A stretch of DNA of 8,243 bases, from assembly GCA_947487595.1 (NCBI GenBank), contig CANKXJ010000032.1, positions 1 through 8,243 of the forward strand, read 5' to 3'. The DNA comes from Actinomycetota bacterium. GTDB taxonomy: Bacteria; Actinomycetota; Actinomycetes; Nanopelagicales; Nanopelagicaceae. The position numbers were made by a program, and so were the translations under genes. Under the pieces are notes generated by a model. It was not told the DNA's origin, made no database searches, and worked only from the letters and a program-made list of their open reading frames with translations. This document shows positions 1 to 5,946 of the stretch, piece after piece. Within the stretch, counting starts at the first letter, position 1, and each line of letters begins with the position of its first letter.

Positions 1-23
1 CACTACAAAAGGAGAGAAAAGAT

Positions 24-809
24 ATGCGCAGTTCAAACCCTGTTTTAGGACGGGCGTTTAATCAGCGTGGATACGCTGCATTTGATCCGAGCACAATTAA
101 CTCAGACCCAGCAGCGATGGAAGATCTATACAACGCACCAGCTGCATCATCGATGCGCACAGGTCGCATGACGATTGACGATGTAGTCACTCGTACAGGA
201 ATTTTATTTGCAGTACTAGTTTCCGTTGGCGCAGTTGCATGGACACTAAATCTTGGCGCTGGGGCAATGTTGCTCGGTGTCTTTGGTGGATTCGCACTTG
301 CCATGGTGAACAGCTTTAGCAAAACCGTTAAGCCTGCGCTAGCGATTGCTTATGCAGCTTTTCAAGGTTTAGCACTTGGAACAATTAGCAATATATATAA
401 CTCTGTATATGCAGGAATTGTTAGCCAAGCAATCATCGTAACTATCTGTGCATTCACTGGAATGCTCTTTGCTTATAAGAGCGGACGCATCCGTGTGACA
501 CCTAAGTTCACTAAGGTGCTCATGACTGCACTGATCGGCTACTTAGTACTGGCACTGCTTTCATTCGTTGGTTCATTCTTTGGTGCAAGCATCTATAACA
601 TCGGTGGTCTTGGTTTAATCATGGCTGCTGGTGGAATGGTTCTTGCAAGCTTCTTCTTGATTCTAGATTTTGATCAGATTCAAAAGGGAATCAACGCCGG
701 AGCACCAGAATCAGAGTCATGGCGTGCTGCATTTGGCTTGATGGTCACAATCGTGTGGCTATATCTAGAAGTTCTGCGTCTGCTTTCAATCTTGCGCGGC
801 AACGACTAA
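24..809 (+). CDS. Bax inhibitor-1/YccA family membrane protein
   Basis: This 261-residue protein belongs to the bacterial branch of the TMBIM/Bax inhibitor-1 superfamily (the BaxI_1 type common in actinobacteria). Known members are seven-helix inner-membrane proteins; some leak calcium, and the role in actinobacteria is not established. Visible here are a polar N-terminal tail of about 55 residues starting MRSSNPVLGR, then hydrophobic segments at roughly 58-76, 79-95, 104-122, 130-150, 165-187, 194-214 and 235-256. The paired acidic residues Asp215 and Asp217 (LDFDQI) match the di-aspartate sensor region of the family. The ATG is preceded by AGGAG at 10-14 with 9 bases between, so the start is secure. 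The stop is immediately followed by the convergent MFS gene, whose coding region contains a hairpin that could end this transcript. Family assignment is confident; function is not. Confidence 0.9.
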   Translation: MRSSNPVLGRAFNQRGYAAFDPSTINSDPAAMEDLYNAPAASSMRTGRMTIDDVVTRTGILFAVLVSVGAVAWTLNLGAGAMLLGVFGGFALAMVNSFSKTVKPALAIAYAAFQGLALGTISNIYNSVYAGIVSQAIIVTICAFTGMLFAYKSGRIRVTPKFTKVLMTALIGYLVLALLSFVGSFFGASIYNIGGLGLIMAAGGMVLASFFLILDFDQIQKGINAGAPESESWRAAFGLMVTIVWLYLEVLRLLSILRGND

Positions 810-2033
810 TCACAGATCTTCATCGAGGGGCCTCAGGTTTTTAACCTGGGGCTCTTCGACATTTCTGGTCTCTGGTATTTGATAGACCAAGACAAGTGCA
901 ATTGCAAAGATGGCAGCCGATAAACCGAAAGCGGTGCGATATGAATAAAAATCTGACACCGCCCCAATAATGATTGGCCCAACCATCATTCCGGCATCTC
1001 CTGCCATCTGGAAGATTGCAATTACCTTGCCACCTTTGCCCTTAATAACATCGCCCACAATGCTGGCCGGAGTGGTTGATAGAAAAGCCCCACCAAAACC
1101 AAGGACTGCCATTGACAGCAAAAACATCCAGATATGAAATGAAAAAGTAAGTAATAGAACTCCAAGCAAAACAACTTGTGCACCGATGATTGATGCAGCA
1201 CGGCGCCCCTTCTCATCAGAGTATCTGCCAGCTTTCAGGAGAATTACGCCCTGAACCACTGCAGAGAGGGCAAGACCATAACCAACTACTGCTGTAGTGG
1301 AATTCAATTCTTCTGTCACAAAGATTGGCAAGATTGATGCACGAAGTCCGAAGAAAACCCAACTGCCAATAAATGCAAGAACAAGTGCGATCCGATATGG
1401 CTTCATCGCTAACGCCTCGCGCACAGTGGTGTGCTCAGATAGATCTGAGTTCTTATCTTCTTTACCTATCTTGTCGCCTTTAAGGAAAAAGAAGGCAACC
1501 GTTCCTGAACAAAGAAGCATTCCTGAATAAACAAAAAATGGAGCACGTAGTGAGATGACTGATAGCAATCCACCAATAGCAGGACCTGCGATGCCACCTA
1601 GAAGAAATGAGCCTTGATAGACCGATTGGGCACGGCCACGATTGGAATCATCAACAGATCGCATAATCACCGAACCTGCAGCAACTGAAAACATCGATGA
1701 ACCAAGACCACCAGCTGCGCGGAAAAAGAGGAGTTGTTCGTAGCTTTGAGCAAGACCAGCTAAGAAAGTGAAGAGCGCAACCATAAATACACCAGAAGAA
1801 AAGACTGCACGCTCACCAAATTTATCGACCAAGGTGCCAGAAATTAACCCAGAGGCAAAGCGAGTGATTGCAAATGCAGAAACCATTAAGCCAATTGCAG
1901 CGTTATTTACGCCAAAAGACTTAGCAAAAACGGGGATAGCAGGTAATACGATGCCAAACCCAACGGCAACAAAAAAGGATGCTGCAATAAGTATGGATAC
2001 TTCTCGTGGTAGGTCCTTAAATGGAGATTGCAT
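810..2033 (-). CDS. MFS transporter, drug-exporter-like
   Basis: This 407-residue major facilitator superfamily protein probably exports a small molecule by proton exchange. Hydrophobic segments fit 12 helices, in two six-helix halves separated by a charged loop around residues 185-210. Motif A is seen between helices 2 and 3 as GTLVDKFGER (66-75), with a second copy in the C-terminal half as GRYSDEKGRR (269-278). Arg105 lies in helix 4 (motif B region). GGIAGPAIGG (146-155) in helix 5 resembles motif C, the antiporter signature. The substrate cannot be told from sequence. The ATG start has AGGAG upstream but about 13 bases away, which is long; no in-frame alternative start lies just upstream. 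It is divergent from the DrrAB-type exporter, with no regulator gene beside it. The charged C-terminal tail (about 388-407) is encoded by DNA that also forms the hairpin at 823-859. Confidence 0.88.
   Translation of the reverse strand: MQSPFKDLPREVSILIAASFFVAVGFGIVLPAIPVFAKSFGVNNAAIGLMVSAFAITRFASGLISGTLVDKFGERAVFSSGVFMVALFTFLAGLAQSYEQLLFFRAAGGLGSSMFSVAAGSVIMRSVDDSNRGRAQSVYQGSFLLGGIAGPAIGGLLSVISLRAPFFVYSGMLLCSGTVAFFFLKGDKIGKEDKNSDLSEHTTVREALAMKPYRIALVLAFIGSWVFFGLRASILPIFVTEELNSTTAVVGYGLALSAVVQGVILLKAGRYSDEKGRRAASIIGAQVVLLGVLLLTFSFHIWMFLLSMAVLGFGGAFLSTTPASIVGDVIKGKGGKVIAIFQMAGDAGMMVGPIIIGAVSDFYSYRTAFGLSAAIFAIALVLVYQIPETRNVEEPQVKNLRPLDEDL
823..859 (+). terminator. 17-bp hairpin downstream of the Bax inhibitor-1 gene, terminator-like
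   Basis: Positions 823-839 pair with 843-859 around a TTT loop, giving 17 consecutive pairs (inner part CAGGTT-TTT-AACCTG). Three of the pairs are G-T (827/855, 829/853, 833/849). They are tolerated as G-U in + strand RNA but become C-A mismatches in the opposite transcript, so the structure favours the transcript of the upstream + strand gene. There is no long T-run after it, so it is not a canonical intrinsic terminator. Actinobacterial terminators often lack the U-tract, and the hairpin could instead protect the mRNA 3' end. It lies wholly inside the last 16 codons of the convergent MFS gene. Confidence 0.5.
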
Positions 2034-2124
2034 TAACCCAGTGATTCTCCTGCTGTATCTTCAGGTGCTGCAGCATAGGAGGCATATATTGGGGAGTTTT
2101 TGAACATAAGGGTAAGGTTAGCGC
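2034..2124. promoter_or_regulatory. Divergent promoter region between MFS and ABC exporter genes
   Basis: This 91-bp spacer must hold the promoters of both divergent exporter genes. On the + strand TATATT at 2085-2090 could be a -10 box, but I see no good -35. On the - strand TATGCT (complement of 2072-2077) is a possible -10. A perfect 10-bp palindrome, TGCTGCAGCA, at 2066-2075 overlaps that box and could be a regulator site or chance. The spacer also carries the ribosome-binding AGGAG of the MFS gene (complement of 2047-2051) and a weak AAGG (2114-2117) before the ABC gene. The individual boxes are weakly supported. Confidence 0.35.
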
Positions 2125-3108
2125 GTGAAGTCAGTTATAGCCGAACATCTAGTGAAGACCTATCGCAACGGCGAGGTCAAAGCGCTAGATGATCTCTCTC
2201 TTGATGTTGAAGAAGGCACAGTTTTAGGCGTATTAGGACCAAATGGTGCAGGTAAAACAACAACTGTGAGAATTCTCGCAACGTTGTTGAAACCTGATTC
2301 AGGTATTGCAACTGTTGCAGGCATCGATGTAAACAAGCATCCTGACAAAGTGCGTGAATTAATTGGTTTATCAGGTCAATATGCAGCAGTTGATGAGACA
2401 TTAACTGGCTGGGATAACTTAGTAATGTTTGGTCGCTTGTATCACTTAGGAAAAGCAGCTTCTATCAAGCGTGCTGAGGAATTGCTTGAAAGATTTTCAC
2501 TCACCGATAGCGCTCGCCGTCCCATCAAGACATATTCAGGTGGAATGCGCCGCCGTTTAGATTTAGCTGCATCTCTAATTGTGCAACCAAAAGTTCTTTT
2601 TCTAGACGAGCCAACAACTGGCCTTGATCCACGTGGTCGCCAAGAGATGTGGGAAGTCATTCAGGAGTTAGTAAAAGGTGGCGTAACGCTGTTGCTCACA
2701 ACGCAATATCTAGAAGAAGCTGATCAGTTAGCTGATGAGATTGCTGTTATTGATCACGGAAAAGTAATTGCTCGTGGAACTTCAGATGCTTTGAAAAAGC
2801 AGGTGGGTGGAGAACGTCTAGAGATTACAGTTGAGAATACTGACATCACCAAAACTCAAGAGATTGTTTCTCGCATCAGCACAAGTGCAATTCACACTGA
2901 TATTCGCACTATTTCAGCCCCAGTCACAACTGGCTCGATTGCTCTCATGGAGGCACTGCGCGCTTTGGATGACGCGAAAATCCATCCCCTTGATATTGCT
3001 CTCAAGCGTCCATCACTAGATGATGTGTTCTTATCTCTGACTGGCCACGTGGCAGAAGAAACTGTTGCAGAACCTGTTAAGAAAAAGAAGAGAGGGGGCA
3101 AGAAGTGA
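2125..3108 (+). CDS. DrrA-type ABC exporter ATP-binding protein
   Basis: This 327-residue ATPase belongs to the daunorubicin-resistance (DrrA) group of ABC-2 exporters and should energise the permease encoded next to it. The Walker A is GPNGAGKT (38-45), the Q-loop glutamine is Gln85, the signature is YSGGM (137-141), and the Walker B is VLFLDEP (157-163) with catalytic Glu162. The usual H-loop histidine is replaced by Gln194 in TTQYLEEAD, a replacement typical of DrrA proteins. The C-terminal part (about 215-310) ends with RPSLDDVFLSLTGH, the regulatory tail of this subfamily. A very basic tail (KKKKRGGKK, 319-327) closes the protein. The start is GTG with a weak AAGG 7 bases upstream. DrrAB systems export drugs or lipids; the substrate here is unknown. 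Confidence 0.93.
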   Translation: MKSVIAEHLVKTYRNGEVKALDDLSLDVEEGTVLGVLGPNGAGKTTTVRILATLLKPDSGIATVAGIDVNKHPDKVRELIGLSGQYAAVDETLTGWDNLVMFGRLYHLGKAASIKRAEELLERFSLTDSARRPIKTYSGGMRRRLDLAASLIVQPKVLFLDEPTTGLDPRGRQEMWEVIQELVKGGVTLLLTTQYLEEADQLADEIAVIDHGKVIARGTSDALKKQVGGERLEITVENTDITKTQEIVSRISTSAIHTDIRTISAPVTTGSIALMEALRALDDAKIHPLDIALKRPSLDDVFLSLTGHVAEETVAEPVKKKKRGGKK

Positions 3109-3899
3109 AATACATAATCAGTGATGTCATGACAATTACTAAGCGCCAGCTGCTCCAGCTTGCTCGAATTCCTGAAGTACTAGTTTTCTCAACTATTCAA
3201 CCAGTGATGTTTGTACTTCTATTCCGTTTTGTATTTGGCGGTTCAATTTCTACTGACCAGCCAGGGGGATATGTTCAACTGCTCATGCCTGGAATCTTTG
3301 TTCAAACTGTCGCATTCACATTAGCTGCAACGGCAGTTGGTTTAGCTGAAGATATGAAGAAGGGCCTCATCGATCGTTTTAGATCTCTGCCAATCTCTAG
3401 AGGCGCAGTGATTATTGGTCGCACCTTTGGAGATGCACTTCTTAATATTCTTGTTTTAACTGTTATGGCAGCTGCTGGGTATGCCGTGGGTTGGCGCCCA
3501 ACATCAGGTGGATTCTCTATTTTCTTAGCTTTCTTATTCCTGTTTATGTTTGGTTATGCCCTTTCATGGATTGGTATCTATGTTGGCTTAGCCGTTAAAG
3601 AGGCGCGAACTGTGCAGAGCGTGGGTTTCTTAGTTACTTTCCCACTGACTTTTCTCTCAAATGCATTTGCACCAACAACTGGAATGCCTAGGGCGTTGCA
3701 GTACTTTGCTGAATGGAACCCAGTTTCAACAATGGTGGCAGCTTGCCGTCAGCTATTTGGTCTCAAAAATGAGTTTGGGGCAACAGCAAGCTCTTGGCCA
3801 AGCCAGTACCCGCTAGAGACTTCTTTGCTCTATATGGTGCTACTGATGGCGGTATTTATTCCATTAAGTATTAGAAAATATAAAAATACTTCAAGTTAA
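3105..3899 (+). CDS. DrrB-type ABC-2 exporter permease
   Basis: This 264-residue protein is the membrane partner of the preceding ATPase, in the ABC-2 (DrrB) permease family. It has a cytosolic N-terminus (about 1-22) and six hydrophobic segments at roughly 26-45, 58-80, 108-128, 137-160, 172-190 and 238-255. The ABC-2 signature region is visible as DMKKGLIDRFRSLPISRG (83-100), followed by AFAPTTGMP (187-195) and NPVS (205-208), all typical of the family. The GTG start overlaps the ATPase stop as GTGA, so translation is probably coupled. AGGGGG at 3093-3098, inside the lysine-rich tail codons of the ATPase gene, provides a ribosome-binding site 6 bases upstream. The stop overlaps the convergent greA stop by 4 bases. 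Length and motifs are complete. Confidence 0.92.
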   Translation: MKYIISDVMTITKRQLLQLARIPEVLVFSTIQPVMFVLLFRFVFGGSISTDQPGGYVQLLMPGIFVQTVAFTLAATAVGLAEDMKKGLIDRFRSLPISRGAVIIGRTFGDALLNILVLTVMAAAGYAVGWRPTSGGFSIFLAFLFLFMFGYALSWIGIYVGLAVKEARTVQSVGFLVTFPLTFLSNAFAPTTGMPRALQYFAEWNPVSTMVAACRQLFGLKNEFGATASSWPSQYPLETSLLYMVLLMAVFIPLSIRKYKNTSS

Positions 3900-4372
3900 G
3901 AGTAAAACTGCGCAGCTTTAATAACTACCTTGATTTCACGGCCATTGGGTGCGGTGTATGAAACGCTTGCACCAATCTCTGCGCCCATCACTGCTGCACC
4001 TAGAGGCGATTTCTCGCTATAAACATCGAGATCACCTGAAGCGATTTCCCGTGAGCCCAAAAGAAAGTTCATTTCATCTCCAGCAATCTCTGCCGTAACA
4101 ACCATGCCTGCGCCAACTTTGCCATCGGCGGCAGCTGGTGGAGTTCCAATGTGGGCATTTTCTAACATCTGCTTGAGTTGGCGGATGCGCGCTTCCATCT
4201 TGCCCTGCTCATCGCGGGCGGCGTGGTAACCACCGTTTTCTTTTAAGTCACCTTCGGCACGTGCAGCTTCAATCTTTGCTGTGACATCTTTGCGGCCATG
4301 TTGCTCAAGGTTTTCTAATTCGGCGCGCAAACGATCGGCAGCTTCCTGCGTTAACCATGTCTGTGCGCTCAT
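3896..4372 (-). CDS. greA: Transcription elongation factor GreA
   Basis: GreA enters the secondary channel of RNA polymerase and stimulates cleavage of backtracked RNA, rescuing stalled complexes. The 158-residue length is normal. The N-terminal coiled coil (about 5-75) carries the tip sequence GDLKENGGYHAARDEQGK (41-58); Asp42 and Glu45 correspond to the acidic tip residues that act on the polymerase Mg2+ site. The C-terminal FKBP-like domain has the family's SPLGAAVMG (122-130) and SYTAPNGREIKV (138-149). GreB is excluded by these actinobacterial GreA features. No Shine-Dalgarno is seen before the ATG, whereas a promoter-like pair sits exactly where a leaderless mRNA would need it. The gene lies downstream of DUF4307, as in Mycobacterium (Rv1080c and Rv1081c). 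Confidence 0.97.
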   Translation of the reverse strand: MSAQTWLTQEAADRLRAELENLEQHGRKDVTAKIEAARAEGDLKENGGYHAARDEQGKMEARIRQLKQMLENAHIGTPPAAADGKVGAGMVVTAEIAGDEMNFLLGSREIASGDLDVYSEKSPLGAAVMGAEIGASVSYTAPNGREIKVVIKAAQFYS

Positions 4373-4380
4373 AAGGTGTA

Positions 4381-4410
4381 AAGGTACTAGGTGGGTGTAG
4401 CTGCCTACAA
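4381..4410 (-). promoter_or_regulatory. Candidate greA promoter (leaderless mRNA)
   Basis: On the - strand, TTGTAG (complement of 4405-4410) and TACCTT (complement of 4381-4386) are separated by 18 bases. TACCTT lies 8 bases before the greA ATG, so transcription would begin at or next to the start codon. This fits the lack of any ribosome-binding site. The -35 match is only partial. Read-through from the DUF4307 gene, 39 bp upstream, is the alternative. Confidence 0.3.
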
Positions 4411-4411
4411 C

Positions 4412-4801
4412 TTATTTAATACGGCAGGCAACCACATCGGCATTAACGCCTTGGCTACGCGTAGGAATATCTGTGTTTTTCTCCACAACTGTAAGGCCTG
4501 GCCCTATTTCATCTTCAATCTGTCCCACCACAGTTTTATCGTAATCGCGTGCAACCAACGTGCATGTAAGAACCTGATCTTTATCTTCTCTGACCACCTC
4601 ATATCTAATAGACATTTCGCGATCAGTGGTGGCAGTAAATGAAATAACAGAAAATCGGATACTGGGGTTGGAATGGTGCAGTCCTACCCACACCAGCCAG
4701 CTGATTCCAATAACGGCGATAACAAGGGCAGGGATGACCCACCCCTTGGCTGGGCGCACGCCATAGCGATCCTCGTAGGAGAACTGCGAGCCTGATTGCA
4801 T
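4412..4801 (-). CDS. DUF4307 family membrane-anchored protein
   Basis: This 129-residue protein matches the actinobacterial DUF4307 family, of unknown function. It has a short cytosolic N-terminus with the family's RYG motif (DRYGVRPAKG, 11-20), one transmembrane helix at about 21-40, and an extracytoplasmic domain (about 45-129) that should be mostly beta strand. The C-terminal CTLVARDYDKTVVGQIE stretch (80-96) and Cys127 are family-like; Cys80 and Cys127 could form a disulfide, which is inference. The gene is upstream of greA on the same strand, matching Rv1081c-Rv1080c in Mycobacterium tuberculosis. No Shine-Dalgarno precedes the ATG; a CATAAT box ends 6 bases upstream, suggesting a leaderless mRNA. 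The next gene diverges from it only 14 bases away. Confidence 0.85.
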   Translation of the reverse strand: MQSGSQFSYEDRYGVRPAKGWVIPALVIAVIGISWLVWVGLHHSNPSIRFSVISFTATTDREMSIRYEVVREDKDQVLTCTLVARDYDKTVVGQIEDEIGPGLTVVEKNTDIPTRSQGVNADVVACRIK

Positions 4802-4820
4802 GCCATGATTATGCCATGCA
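4797..4820. promoter_or_regulatory. Near-palindromic divergent start region with mirrored -10-like boxes
   Basis: This 24-bp stretch, TGCATGCCATGA plus TTATGCCATGCA, is identical to its reverse complement at 20 of 24 positions and contains both divergent start codons. On the - strand CATAAT, 6 bases, then ATG; on the + strand CATGAT, 6 bases, then ATG. The two arrangements mirror each other and fit leaderless transcripts starting at the ATGs. TGCCATG also occurs twice as a direct repeat, 11 bases apart (4801-4807, 4812-4818). I found no convincing -35 for either direction. Confidence 0.35.
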
Positions 4821-4953
4821 AAAAAACTTTGAGATGAGTGTTGCCGGCTCCTTAACGATTGCGATTCTGATTATCGCTGTAGTTTTCTTGATGCGCAGTT
4901 TCTATAAGCGCTTTATGGGTGTTGATCGAAGCGATGACGGCACCGACCAGTAA
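4816..4953 (+). CDS. Small single-helix membrane protein (45 aa)
   Basis: A short frame encodes 45 residues: MQKNFEMSVAGSL, a hydrophobic helix at about 8-26 (TIAILIIAVVFLM), then a basic RSFYKRF and an acidic tail, DRSDDGTDQ. The positive residues after the helix predict that the C-terminus is cytosolic. I do not recognise a named family. Its position beside DUF4307-greA recalls the small membrane protein Rv1083, which in Mycobacterium follows mca; that comparison is from memory. No Shine-Dalgarno is visible; a CATGAT box 6 bases before the ATG would suit a leaderless mRNA. ATG at 4834 (codon 7) is an alternative start. The end overlaps the SURF1 gene by 20 bases. The helix, charge pattern and operon position argue that it is real. 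Confidence 0.6.
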   Translation: MQKNFEMSVAGSLTIAILIIAVVFLMRSFYKRFMGVDRSDDGTDQ

Positions 4954-5650
4954 CTCCTTTTTCTCCAAAGTTGGTCAAGTTGTAGCAGTCCTACTTATTG
5001 CCGCCATCTTTTTCGCACTGGGCTTATGGCAGTTAGATAGAGCTAAAGAATTAAAAGAAAGTTTGGTAACTGCGACTCAAGTTGATACAAATGTTGTTCC
5101 ACTCACAACTATTGCCACCGCAAGGCAGCCTCTGCAAGCAGAGGCTTTTAATCGGTTGGTGGAAATCTCGGGTCGCTATGTTGCAGGCTTTAGAGCGCCC
5201 AACCAAGCCGATGGTGATGGGCAGGTCAGTGATTGGGAAGTTGGTTTGCTCCAAGTTGGCACGAATCAAGGGATTTTGGTTGTGAAAGGTTTGTGGTCAG
5301 AGCGATTGCTTAACCCAGATATTTCAATGGCCATGGTCATAGATATCAAGGGGCAGTTAGTTGCCTCTCAATCCGAAGACCGTTCAATGAATGGTGATGG
5401 TGCGATTTCGCGCCTAGATAGTTCAGTGATTGTGGGATTAACTGATTTAGATCTATTTGATGGCTATGTGTTAGCAAAGAGTGAATCAAACAATGGCGTT
5501 GAGTTAACTCGCCAGCGCCTAACCCCAGAGAAGTTAAGCTCTCGAATCCCGGGCTTCTACTGGCAGCACATCTCCTATGTTGTGATCTGGTGGCTCATGG
5601 CAGGCGTGGTGCTTTACCTTCCCTTCTATCGCCGTAGAGTTAAGCCATGA
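4934..5650 (+). CDS. SURF1 family cytochrome oxidase assembly protein
   Basis: SURF1 proteins help assemble aa3-type cytochrome c oxidase, probably by handling heme a during insertion into subunit I in the cytoplasmic membrane. From the ATG the protein has 238 residues and the family layout. A first transmembrane helix (about 15-33) runs into the hallmark LGLWQLDR (29-36). A large extracytoplasmic domain (about 40-205) includes VEISGRYV, and a second helix (about 213-230) is preceded by the conserved His212 in HISYVVIWW. A basic YRRRVKP tail follows. GTG at 4919 and TTG at 4922 are in-frame alternative starts; none has a clear ribosome-binding site. I chose ATG because it shortens the overlap with the small membrane protein gene to 20 bases. 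The stop overlaps the next start as ATGA, implying translational coupling. Confidence 0.88.
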   Translation: MTAPTSNSFFSKVGQVVAVLLIAAIFFALGLWQLDRAKELKESLVTATQVDTNVVPLTTIATARQPLQAEAFNRLVEISGRYVAGFRAPNQADGDGQVSDWEVGLLQVGTNQGILVVKGLWSERLLNPDISMAMVIDIKGQLVASQSEDRSMNGDGAISRLDSSVIVGLTDLDLFDGYVLAKSESNNGVELTRQRLTPEKLSSRIPGFYWQHISYVVIWWLMAGVVLYLPFYRRRVKP

Positions 5651-5946
5651 AATCAAGCCTTCTGCGTTTTCGAGTGATGGCCATTGTTGCCGGCGTCATG
5701 TCCTTACTTTTGTGGTTTGTAGATCTGCCCGTGGCATATCTGTTTAATAACCCAGACTGGAAGGCTGCAGTTGCCTGGATTCCATTTGTTCATGGATGGG
5801 TCTATTTCGCTTATGTAATTGTGGCTCTTCAATTTTCAGTAAAGGCGAAGTGGCCAATAAAGAAGATTCTGTTGCTACTTTTGGCCGGCACACTTCCCGT
5901 TGCCTCACTGATTGCCGAACGCAGAGTTGTTCGCCGTTATTCGTAA
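5647..5946 (+). CDS. DUF3817 family membrane protein
   Basis: This 99-residue protein fits the DUF3817 (YdzA-like) family of small bacterial membrane proteins of unknown function. There are three hydrophobic segments, about 8-31, 43-63 and 71-88. Family features visible are the early GVMSLLLWFVDLPV stretch (16-29), the HGW motif (49-51) at the start of helix 2, and the late TLPVASLIAERRV (82-94) ending in a basic tail. Its ATG overlaps the SURF1 stop by 4 bases, so it is probably translated by coupling to SURF1. That link hints at a role near respiratory complex assembly, but this is inference from position only. Its last 35 bases overlap the start of the uppS-like gene if the TTG at 5912 is used. 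Confidence 0.82.
   Translation: MKSSLLRFRVMAIVAGVMSLLLWFVDLPVAYLFNNPDWKAAVAWIPFVHGWVYFAYVIVALQFSVKAKWPIKKILLLLLAGTLPVASLIAERRVVRRYS

Noticed and set aside
1768..2103. 111-codon + strand frame opposite the 5' half of the MFS gene
   Set aside because: It has no ribosome-binding site and no family resemblance, and the opposite strand encodes a clear transporter; it is antisense shadow.
3866..3891. AT-rich stem AAGTATT/AATACTT near the permease-greA junction as a terminator
   Set aside because: Seven AT-dominated pairs with a 12-base loop are too weak, and the stem lies before the permease stop; I could not support it as a terminator.
4805..4837. Alternative small frame from ATG 4805 (MIMPCKKTLR)
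   Set aside because: It ends after ten codons and lacks any recognisable feature; the overlapping frame from 4816 has a proper membrane helix.
4919..4933. GTG at 4919 as the SURF1 start
   Set aside because: It would add five residues and lengthen the overlap with the small membrane protein gene without a better ribosome-binding site; it cannot be excluded.
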